Below, piece after piece: positions 12,863 to 26,473 of a stretch of 64,000 nucleotides of DNA (positions are counted from its first letter, which is position 1; every line of letters begins with the position of its first letter). The notes beneath the pieces are model-generated. The model was not told the origin of the DNA. It ran no database searches and worked only from the letters and a program-made list of their open reading frames with translations. Source of the DNA: Ephemerocybe angulata (lineage: Eukaryota; Basidiomycota; Agaricomycetes; Agaricales; Psathyrellaceae); the NCBI GenBank assembly GCA_013368325.1, contig JAACJK010000109.1, forward strand, positions 1,488,001 through 1,552,000. Direction: 5' to 3'. A program made the translations under genes and the position numbers.

Positions 12863-15800
12863 TCAGTCGACGTTCATCGCATCCCCGCGCTCCCCTGCCT
12901 CAGCTGCGTCATCGCCTCCACCTTCCCCTTCCACTCCGTGCACGTCCTCGTCGGTGCTCTCGTGCTCTCGAATTTGATGTTCGAGCGACGGAGAAAGGAT
13001 CAGGGGCGAGATACCCTCCATGCCATCCGGTTCGTCCAGATGCGAGTAAATCTCATGCACCTTGTCGTAGTACTCCTGCAAATCTGCACCCTTCGTCTGC
13101 TGGAGCGTTAGGATTTGCTGTTCGAAACTCATAAGAGACCGGGCGTAAGCTTTGCATTGGAAAGCTGCGTTTGCCATCATGTTCTGATCGATGTTCGAGA
13201 GGATAGAGTCGAGCCGGACTAGCTGCTCTTCCCCTTCGTGAATGATGTGTCCGGCCCTTGCGCGTTTACTTCCTGATTTCTTCTCCCCCATATCCCGCCT
13301 CATAAACCGGGCCCATCGATTCAGATGGTCAAGAAGAGCAAATATAGCCTGCAGGGGTTTTTAGAATTGGTAGCATCACCAACATTAGGACGGTGAAACG
13401 TACCTGTGCACTCAGCAACTTCTTGTCAGTTGTTGAGGTACTTTCTGGGTCGGCCTGATCTTTCAACACGGCATTGATCTCTGCGCGGATTTCGTCTGAA
13501 TCCTCTGGCTTCCCTGAAAGGAGAACGTTGAGGACAAGATGGGGTAACAAGTGCTTCGCAACGACCACATCTTTGCTCCGCACGACAGACAAGAAAACAC
13601 TGAAGATCTTCTTGGCGTCGCTGCCTGACGCCTTCGAGATGAGATGTGTCACCCATAGTTGGAGCCACTCTCGGTACGTCGACTGGGTTGGATAGACAGG
13701 GACCACGATTTTGAGGGTGGAGGTGTGGTTAAAAGCGAACCGGCCTTCAAGCAGGGGGGTGACAACATCCAAAACGTCCTTCGACAGGGTATTCCACCTA
13801 TTTCGGATCTTCAAAGGGGCCGAGCGTCCAGAGTTGACAAGGTCAGAAGAGAAGCCACAGTGCTTGAGCAACTCTTGAATCGGGTAAGCGAGATTCGTCT
13901 GGTACTTGATATCGCTGGTCGACCGGAAGGCATCCACGAGTAGATCTTGGATGAGATGCAGCACGAAAGCCATTGTCTCCCCTTCCTCCGTAAAGTTCTT
14001 CATGAGCACCATATCAGTTTCTGAATGCTCCATTTCGAATCGATAGGGGTCCACGGCGCCCAGGACACCAATGCACTCGTAGGCGATCAACCTCAAGTTC
14101 TCTGTGCCATCCCCATCCCTGCACGCCGCCTTATAGAGAACAGAGAGAACACGGCCAATGATAGGCTCGAAAACGTCGCCGGAAGCCGAGCTTTGCAAGT
14201 AGCTACGATGCTCCGACTGCATAAAGCGTCGTAGTTCCGCAAGCGATAGCGTGGCCACATTCACATTATTGCTGGAGCACCGAGCGAGCAAAGGGTACAG
14301 GATGTCTTCAGGTTTGGTTTGGCTGCGCGCCCTGTTAATCTTGAGTTGGATTGGCGCTAAGCGATCCACGACGGACAGGTCGACGATTTCGTTGAGGTGC
14401 TGCCTGAGAGCGGGAATGTTGTTGGAGAACGTGAAGTGAAGGGTTTGATACACAATCTCCCTGGAGTCGTCGGGAAGCGTCGGCCATGCAGACACGAATG
14501 CGGCACAAGTTGCTCCCAGGTATGGGCCGAGGTCGACTGGGCGGAGAGTGGTAACAAACTTGTTCCAGCTTTCCACCGTCACAGCGGAGAGCTCTGGGAC
14601 AGATATCATAGTTTGGAATGTCGCCATTATCTGCAATGAGTTAGTATAGGATATGATGCCCGATTAAGCCATCATACATACCTGGGATCCAACGCCGTGA
14701 ATGGACGGCCCAATTAGAAGGACGAGTTCACCCAGACTCCTTATAATCTTCTGCTTCGCCAAAACGGACTTCTTGCCATGGACATCTTGCAACATGTCAA
14801 TGATTCGCGACATGATCCCGAGCATCTGGGCCGACAGAAAAGCGCCAGGGTCCGATGCTTGGTGGAGCTGCGAACAATGTCCCGTCTTCAGCGCCGTCTC
14901 GACCTTTTGGATGGCAGACCTCGCCTAGAGCGAAATTGTTAGAGAGACGTTTCGCCGAGTGAATTAAGAAAGACGAACCAAACCCGCCTTGTTCGGATTG
15001 ATGTCCCCCATCTCCACAATGATCTCTGTTAGCAGCGGCGTCGTGCATCCAGGGAGAACCTGGCGCAAGTCGATGACGATTGAAGTCGCCTGATTGAGAA
15101 TCCCGAGGATGAAGTCGATCGACTTATTCGTTTCTTCCGGCGTTTTCAGTAGGAAGATCGGTGCAAGGTGAAGATGCATGCCCTCCCCGACAAATAACTC
15201 GTGTTGTTCTTTGTCGAGATGCCTTGCGAGCATGTCCAGAGTTTTGGCATCACAGCGAACCAATACAGGCGGCAGCGTTTTCGGAAGCGTAATCGAGAGG
15301 AAGTTGTTAGAGGAAACCTGCATGAGCTGGCACGCGTCTTCTACAATTTCAGGTTGCGTGCACATGTGATCGACAATGAGGATCGCAACTTTCTCCAGGT
15401 AAGGGAGAATCAGGGCGTATGGTGTCTTCTTCTTATGATGGTGGGCCATGGATATGATCTGTGCAAAGTTAGCATGTAATGTACGAAAGACTAAGTTTAT
15501 CTACTTACTTGGTTGGAAACCACCCCTTTGAGGGCAGGACCTCGCGCCGGACGACCAAGTTGGGCGAATAGTACACATATTACTCTGCACAAGATTCTAT
15601 CCTGCGGTATCCTAAAGTAATGCATTAGCGAAACATAACTGCGAAGGCCTGAAGGGCTACTTACTTTCCAATTTTTCCCAAAGATACAATCATAGTCTCT
15701 TTCACAGGACCAGGATGGTTTTCGATATGGCGGAAAATCCGATGGAAGAGCTGTTGCAATACTTCGTCGTCGCCTGGACTAGGGCTGATGTTGAGAGCAT

Positions 15801-17885
15801 AGACTTCAAGCACGGCTCCTAGTGCAATACTTCGGCGTGTCAGCATTGAAAAGTGGACGCGTGCGGAACAGTACTCACCCGGCTTGCAAGCGTATACTTC
15901 TGTCCATATCACCCAAACCTTGGAAGATAATTCCCATAATGTCTAGTCCGGGGTCCTCTTCGGTTCGGTGGCCCAGAATAGAACGCATCGCCTTGTAGAC
16001 ATGCCTCTTCACTGCATATGTAACCTCGTCCCTCTCACCACGCAGTAACGACACGAGAACAGGCACATACAAATGCGCCATATGGAAGCCATCGACCTTG
16101 CGGAAGAGTAAACAATTTTCCCCGGAGCAAAGTGTGAGTAGGCAAGGCAATTTAGCGATGTCTTGCGCCAGTTTAATTCGTGACTCAGGATCAATTCTCT
16201 CCAACGGCCTACAAAGAGTTAAAGCCTTAGCGAGATGACTGGTCAAGGAAGATCTATGGCGCACCTGGAAAATCGGTCAGAAACGTCGTTCAGTACAGTC
16301 CTCATGAAAGGAGACTCGTTTGGCCTAGATTCATCGTCCATCCACGAAACAGGGTCTGGGGATATGATGTTCGACACCAGCGTCTTCATTTCTCGCCTCC
16401 AAATATGGTCTTTCATGTTCAATCTTCCTGGAATAGGCTGCGTCGCTGAAGGCTGCGTTGCCGAAGACTTCTTCGCCGGCTTCTGTAGATCCACCAAAAG
16501 GGCTGCAGCCTCGGCACTCGAGGATTGGGCAAGCTCATTCTGTATGAACAGCAGAGTGTCGTCATCCGCATCTGAAGTGCAGCGCTTGAGATAATGAGTG
16601 GCCAAAGACTGAGGTGCGTTGAGCATGGGAGTGCTGTAGGGTACAAGGCTACACACCGTCGCACCAGGGCCATTGTCTTGTTGGGCGAAATCAGGCAATA
16701 TCAGGGTTTGGATAGCCTGGATAATGAGTGACCTCGTCGGAACAATCTTGAGCGATGATTTGAGGTACTCTTCGAGAGTTTCATCGAGATTATAGACGTC
16801 GGAGTAGATGTCCCCATCCATCCTCCCTTCAAAAAGTCGCGTACCGATATAGTTGTGGAGGGTAAGCACAGTTGGTGCATCGTTAGATAAAGGGATAAGT
16901 TGGCGGCACAACTTAAAGGTCTGTAGTAAGTAGTGACAACGAAGGTTTGGGTCTGGGAAGCATGAAGAGGTTAGGCAAAAGTCGAAGAAGCATTTCAAAC
17001 TTCCCAGGAGAGATGAGCGGTGGGTTTCCAGTATGTAGTGGTGGGGTGCTGCCTCAAAGAGTAAGAGGAGTAGATGTTCGATTGTAGGGCCAATCAGCTG
17101 AGGGATGTCGACAGCGGACTGGAGGTAGAATTTCCGTGGCTACGTCGCAAATGGTCAGTAAATAGTCAAATATGCTTGACGCCGCTGGCTCACGTCTTTT
17201 TGGACAGGGCCTTGACAAAACCATGTAATGGTGAGAGGATATGGTAGGGGAGGGGCAACAGGTCCGAGATCTGTGTACCGTTTGTCATAACCTAATGCGC
17301 CATATTTCAAGTTAGCGGAGACTCACTTTCACTGAATTCGATTATGCTTCCAATGAAGCCGTCGTAGGCGTCATACGTTGTATCCTGGTCATCCCTGAGG
17401 TGTATTTCCAGAATCGACTGCCGAAATATGTCCGATACAAGGAGCCAAAGTTTATGCTTGAGTGCAGCGGGTGATGGAAGCCCAGGCTGCACTTCGACGT
17501 CGTCTTTCAGCAACCATCGTTCCAGCGTGACCAGGATAGCTAACAATTGGCGAAAGAAAATCGGGAGGGTATCTTGCTTCTTGACGTATAGAAAGGGGAA
17601 GGCTTCAAAGCTATTGCGCAGGGCGTCCGCCGTCGCGTCTACGAACTGAATCTTCTGCGAAACCTCGTTCCATGTCCCTGCTGTGTCTGGAAATGGGAGC
17701 AAGAGAAGGTTGCCGGCCGCGATGGAAGGTAGAAAGTCAGCGCAACGTTGAGCTCCATATTTCTCCACGCTTTGTGGAGTGAAACCCTCACGTAAGATCG
17801 CGAGGAGCTCGTCGAGGGTCGTTGACTCTTGAATCATGTCCAGCGGGTGAGGAGGAGGCGCCGAGCTACTAGGGCTTGCTGCCAT
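12863..17885 (-). pseudogene. ATR: ATR/Mec1/Rad3-family checkpoint kinase, 3'-truncated (right copy)
   Basis: ATR is the PI3K-like kinase that senses replication stress together with ATRIP. The ATG is at 17885 and exon 1 ends at 17327. The frame then continues through many short introns for roughly 1,400 codons. Diagnostic parts are the UME region (GPVKETMIVSLGKIGK; MAHHHKKKTPYALILPYLEK; LPKTLPPVLVRCDAKTLDML) and the MEI-41-like segment (YECIGVLGAVDPYRFEM; PIQELLKHCGFSSDLV). The FAT entry follows (YSHLDEPDGMEGISPLI; SLEHQIREHEST). Straight after HEST the protein turns into an acidic tail (DEDVHGVEGEGGGDDAAEAG) and stops at 12863-12865. FAT completion, kinase and FATC should follow but are absent, and other genes occupy the next 12 kb. 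The full upstream region is retained, so an N-terminal fragment could be expressed. Confidence 0.85.
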
Positions 17886-18255
17886 TTTACGTGTTGAGGT
17901 CGTCGTTTACGAAGCCTGTGGTATGTGTTGAGGTGGTATACGATTGTGTCCCAGAGTCATTGCTCTGAGCAAAGAACGAGGTGGTGGAACAGGTCAAAGA
18001 CTCAAAATTGGTCGAGCTCATCGTTTGCCGCGTTTGTCACGCTTGTTTGATCTCATTTTGTCGACACGAAAAGCATGCGACGCGTCGTCCGCACCACGCG
18101 ACGTGGTCGCGTCTCCCAGTTCTAGGCTACCAGAAGCAAGAGGAGGGGTTTACTGCATTAAATATACAATGACTATATGGGTACAACGACTTCTGAGAGG
18201 GGGTTTGGAAAACGATAAATCTAAACGGGTCATGCCAGTGGTTTAACCGAGGTAT
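17886..18255. other. Intergenic copy of 290-659
   Basis: This is the same sequence as the left-copy gap: upstream region of the truncated ATR plus the MGM101 3' UTR. I see nothing further in it. Confidence 0.6.
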
Positions 18256-19233
18256 CTACTCCTTATAAGGGTATCCGAAAGCACCCTGGTCCTTTCGGCG
18301 CCAAAGCTTTTTCCTGGAGAGGTTATTAGAACGCGAAGACCCGGGATAGCACAGGACACATACTTTCTCTTCGTCGGCAAATGCTCCACGAACACTTCCA
18401 CACACTCCTTCGCCTTGAACTCGCGAATGAAACGAGGGTCCCTACCAGCTATTTCAGCAGGACGTTCAACTAGAATCACTAGAGACATACCAAAGCTCGC
18501 TCGCAATGCCCAAATCCTTGCAGCACCGCATCAAAGCATTGCTTTTGCATCCCTCCGTCGCCGTCGCGATACCCGAAGGGTCAAAGTACTCTTGTTCACC
18601 TCGGGCAATAGCCACCAACCTATCACACCAATTAGCTTTCCACAACGCACAGAGAGACAGTATTGAGGACACTCACCGACCCTGGCACACCAGCGCATAC
18701 TCCCTACTAACAATCTTCGGCCCAACACTCGTCTCGCTCCTCGGCGCAAGCCCCCATCCCCCAGGCCCGAACGCCTTGTTCAATATCCTCCGATACTTAA
18801 TTTCAGGCAAGTACGCCAGACCATCTTTTCAAAAATATTGAGCCCATAGTTATAACAGAACGAGAAGTGACGAACCTGGCTTCATCTCAACGTCGAGAGG
18901 GTCGATAGGCGCCATGAGGACTTCAGCAACCTCCGGGGGGAACGCCTGCGACGACAAGCCATGGTAGCTTCGCGACCAGTCCGTAGCGCCGTCGCTGCCA
19001 AATGCCTCTGGAAGCGCGCTTTCTAGCACTCCTGAGGTGCTTTCTCCGACAGTGCTGGGCTTCTCCGTAGAGGGAGGCGTGGCGGGTTTGGGCGCGCTGT
19101 AGCTTGACGTAGCCGCGGTTCCGTTGGCAACATATCGAGAGGTGCTGAAGGCCTTCAGTGCCGAGGGATTGTTGAATTTCCTTAATGCTGGCCGTGACGA
19201 GGCAAGCAGTCGGTGGGCCATGAGGGAGGCCAT
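18256..19233 (-). CDS. MGM101: Mitochondrial genome maintenance protein MGM101 (right copy)
   Basis: This is an identical copy of the 660-1637 gene, with the same five-exon structure shifted by 17596 and an intact 256-residue frame. No substitution was seen. The upstream spacer (19234-19487) is also identical, so both copies should have the same promoter. If the duplication is real, the strain carries two functional MGM101 genes. Confidence 0.92.
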
Positions 19234-19487
19234 GGTGGTTGAAAGCACCGTGTGCGCTGATGCTTCCTCACCCGTTTCGGTCGGTCGCGTCGCGACTCGC
19301 CGACAGCCGTTCTGATTCGCTCACGATCCAATCAAAGCAATTCATTGGGAACGAACATAGGTATTCGAATCGTACAAGGTGGTAAGGTGGTATCAGGTAC
19401 ACGTAGAAATACAACAAACGGATACAAAGCAAGAGGAGGTATCTAGATAGCACAACAGAGATATCGAGTGGCAGAAAATCGCGTCAA

Positions 19488-22400
19488 CTAGAGATAGAAC
19501 ATGGAATCCTTCAAACCAGGGCCATTAACACCGCCATTCCACAAAGCCTGCGCCTCCTTGTACACCTCCTCAGGATTATCGCTGCTAGCCTTGGTGCCCT
19601 CCGCCCTAAAGCCCTGCAAGAGCTTGTGCAAGTAGCAACGACCACGCTCGCATGCTAAATCAGCGTAGTACGCAGGCGACGCGAGACTGACGGCCTTCGT
19701 CGCGCGCGCGAACATGTAGCTCACAGCGTTCGTGAGCTTCTGAAGAGGGTCGGCGGTGAAGTTCATCTCGTCGTGGACGACGAAGTAGTGCGTCGGCCTG
19801 GTGGTGCCTTGCAAGCCTCCGTGCGCCTGAAGGAAGAAATCGAAGTGGTAGATGGAGGTGACGCCGCGGTCGACGACGGTACCGGGCTTGGGGTTTCCGT
19901 TGCGGTCACCATCTGAAGGTTCAGTAGGGTAGAAGCGGGTGTGATGGCGTTTTCCCTGTTAAGAATGTCAGATAAAGGATAGGTAAATCTCTTTGATTAT
20001 GGACGCACGCAGATGACGATAGTCAGGGCAGGATTGTAAATCTTGCCGGGCTTATCGTACTTGCGGAAGGCCGCCTTCATCAAAGGCAGCTCTTCCTCGA
20101 TGACGGTCTTGAACTGGCCTTCGGAGACACCATCACGATACACCAAGATGCGCTCAGGGAGTATCTTGCCCTTGCGAAGGAAGACAGTCAGGCGCTCTTG
20201 CATCATTCCGTCGAGGTTAGAGACCATCTTCAAGTAATGAGTATCACAGATAGAGGGGAGAAAAACAGAATTGAACACTGACCTCTTTCTTGCTTTCCTG
20301 GATCTCCATGCTGCAAGGGAATTGGGCGTAGTCGGCATCACAGCTGGCGACGACGGCCGCGATGGAGGGTGTTCCGCGCACACTTCCAGGGCCAGGATGC
20401 GTGACATCGATTCCAACAATCATGGTGGGCTTCTGCTTAAGCCACGCCATGCTCTCCTTGTCAAGCAGATGACTAGGAAGGACAAATGATTAGCTTTCTG
20501 CCAACTACACCGTCATAGCAATGCTCACTTGACACCACCGAGCTTCATGTTGAATTTGAGGGCGATGTTAGCGAAGTATTGGAGTTGACCCTGTTCCTTG
20601 CGAATCTTCATCACCTGGGCGCAGACGGTGGCTGAGAGCATAATACATCAGCTATCATCTCATGATTCACAACAAAACCCAACTCACGAAGGTCAAGAAC
20701 AGTGTCGCACAGCTTCTTGATGCCCGAGTACACATGTTTGTCTCCGTTGGACAAGATGACGAGGCAAATAGAGGGCTTCGTGCCACTTTTCTTCAGCGCA
20801 CTGTCAATGGCCGCAATAGCTTGCTGCCTAGTAGGATCATTCATCGGATCCTTCCTCGGCAACCTTGCCGCGATAATCCTAGGCTCCGCCTGACCGACCT
20901 GCATCCCGCTCGCCTTGCACATGCTCGCAAAGCCCGACCAAACCTGTTTGAGTGCGGGGTCCTGCGGGCCCTGGAACTCTGCCCCATTGCCATCAATGAT
21001 GATAAGGACAGCCCAATTATCCAGCTTCGCGCCCCTAGAGAACCGCACCTTGCGCAGGTTCCAGCTGGCGCGGTCGTCGATCTCAGCACGGCCGCTCGCG
21101 TATTGGACACCGGGCGTCGCGATGATGCGGGCGGGTACGACGGCCATCTCCGAGCCCACCTCGACGCCGAAGGCTTTCATCTGGACAGAGGCGCCCAGGA
21201 AGCCCAGCTCGCGGATGCCCTGGTTGACGATGGAGTTGGCGTTGACGTTAGGTGGCTTAGCTGCGACTCTGATCATCTGGGCGGTCTGGTCGTCCAGGAG
21301 TTTCCCTTTGAAGGCTTGGTTGGGGAGAATCTCGCAGAGTTCCGCGGGAAGCAGGTTTTGCTTCACGCCACCGACGTCGACGAGTGGCATGTCAGGGTAC
21401 TTCAACGTCGTGTTGTACTCTAGGATTTGTTGAGTAACCTGATGCAGTTAAAGGCAGCGATGAAGCGATACTTACTCCTCTTGAAGTATTCCTCGACGCT
21501 CATCTCTTGATCGTTGTATTCCTGCACTTTAAACCTATGCGACCTCGCGGTCTTGTTGGAGACAGCCTTGACGCCCTTCCTGTATCCAAGATGAAGGGTC
21601 TGGACGCGGACACCCTTGACGAAGCTCGTGGCCCTGCCTCCGTAGCTCGCATTCCTAAAGTTGATCAAGGCGTCGGCAAGGTTGCCGGGGGTATAGAATG
21701 CAGTAGTGCACACTAACAAAGATTAAGCGCCGCTATACACGGAAATCGATAAAGAAGTAGTACACACCATTGACGTTGACAAGGAGCTGGTTGTGAGCGG
21801 GGCGAACGGAGGAGTAGAATCCCCTCCATGCCTCGAGCCCGACGCCAAGTGAGAAGGGCTGTTCGTTGGGGTTTTTGAAGAACCAACGGTTCCTCCCGAC
21901 CATGACACCAGGGCCATCCGATCGATTGGGATGGGCTCCCAACACCAAGTTGAGTGCAGAGATGACAGGAAGGATATCGTAGTCGCGGAAGTTCGGCTGC
22001 CCGGAAAGATGGCTAGAGGAGATATTACGGTCAGTAAAGGAGTTCGATGGGCGCTAAAGGTGATAGTCACTCACCTAACCAGGTTGCCAGTGTCGAGAGG
22101 CTGGATGAATTTGATCTCGAGAGTGTATACCTTGCCTCCCTTCTTAGGCTGCTCTTCGTCCTCGTCATAATAGGGCACCTCGATCGTCAAGGGCTGGGGC
22201 AACTTCTTGGATGAGATCAGCTTGGTGGAGTGGTCATGCGCGACGACTCCTTTCAACCCCTTGCTCGTCCAATCTGGGGTCTTCTCGACGAGCTGAAAGA
22301 GCCTGCGCTTGATGCGCTTGGGCAGCTCTTTAGCCTTCGGGGTGACAGCAATGTCATACTCGAAAAGCGGGCCCTTGGGGACCTTGACCGGGAAGAAGTT

Positions 22401-22847
22401 CGCGCGCATCTTAATGGCACGCCCCTCCTTCCCGAACCCAGGACGAATCGGAAGATCATTCGAAGCAATCGACAAAGACTTGAAGGAAGCGATAACATCG
22501 TCCTGGGAAGAGTCCTGGAGACGCGAATCGATCGCGACAGGCCCCTGAAGGAAGATGCTGTAATAACACGATAATCAGTCCCTGCGTAGCCAATGTTGAG
22601 ATGAATTTATGGGCGGTTCTTACCCTCCTTGCTCAGGACGACCTCCACCGCCGAAGCCACCACGGGGCGGACCACCGCGCCCACCACGGTCGCCTCCGTA
22701 GCCACCTCTACCTCCTCGGAAATCGGGACCACCCCCACGAGGCGGACCACCACCACCCCCTCCGCCACGCCCCCCGCGTCCTCCACCAGGAGGCCCGCCT
22801 CCACGACCTCCACGACCTCCACGATCGCCACCACCTCGGTAGGACAT
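19488..22847 (-). CDS. AGO: Argonaute protein (right copy)
   Basis: This copy is identical to the 1892-5251 gene, including the RGG N-terminus, the catalytic PIWI residues and the MFYL terminus. It has its own complete upstream region (22848-23564), so it is not a promoterless fragment. The lack of substitutions argues against a diverged paralogue with a separate silencing role. Confidence 0.94.
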
Positions 22848-23564
22848 CTTCTAGAACTGACCCGGGTTAACGAAAGACAGTTGCAAGGACTGCTTGAACT
22901 AGGATTACTTTGGGTATGAGGGTATAAGAAAGAGTGCAGGCGAGTGGCACTTTAGGTACACCGGGTGTTGGTAATTGGCTGGTATTCAAATTGGAAGCGG
23001 TAGCAATAGAAGGGAAGAGTCTTTGTCTCTTCAATGACTACAGTCGCCACGAAATACAGCTTCAGAGAGTGAAGTTGCGTTTCGGGGAAACAATGGTCAG
23101 AGGGGATGGCAGAATCGGCTGGGCCATGCACAGCAGTTGGGGCGGTTTATATACCTCATTTTACGTGTCCCCACCAAACACTAACACATCCCAGGCTCCT
23201 TCGTACCTGGACCACATCAGATGCGCTTGGACCATCTTCGGTCGCATTGGCCATGCGGCTTGCTCGTGCTCGCTGCTCAGCGCTTCATCCAGGGCAAAAT
23301 ATAATTGAACATAACGTATAATCTAATACTGTACTGTACATTCGGATGTCTTGACGATAGAACAGAAACACAATTTAAAAGACCCAGCCAAAATGCAAAG
23401 GAGGTGCCTGGAGACCGCAGAGAGCGAGATCGCAACGGCCTCACCAGCCAACGAACGGGCGACCCTGTAAAAATAAGATCATATGCCATAGTACCAGGTA
23501 AAGAGAAAAATGGCGTGGCGTTGCACAAGAAGGAGAGGAAGCAAAGACTACCGCCTAGTGTTTG
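22848..23564. other. Intergenic copy of 5252-5968
   Basis: Argonaute upstream region and PAP1 3' UTR of the right copy, identical to the left copy. No additional gene is seen. Confidence 0.45.
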
Positions 23565-26130
<2,566 letters not shown>

Positions 26131-26473
26131 TCTGGTGGTGGTGGTATCTTACAGACCTCAGAGGCTGCTAGCAGTATGCAAACTTCCCCGAGCACACTGG
26201 CGAACTTGTATTGTGGTTGTTGTGGACGAAACAAAGGAGTGGAGGCCGTTCAGAGTTCACAGTTAGCCCAGTTCCACGTGATCAGAATCCCACAGGACCT
26301 GCGGCACAGCGGCGCCCCGAGCGGCATCACCGGCGTGAGCTCAAATAGGGGCTAATTAAATTTCCAGGATCGCTCGCGTCCACCGAGCGTCTACCGGTCC
26401 AAGGAATGCGATAGTGCTGTTGTAGTGGAAGGTATATAGTACATTGAAAGATAAGGCGCGACGAATACAAGGT
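26131..26473. promoter_or_regulatory. PAP1 promoter / NOP14 3' UTR (right copy)
   Basis: Identical to 8534-8876, with the CACGTG E-box at 26275-26280. Confidence 0.4.
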
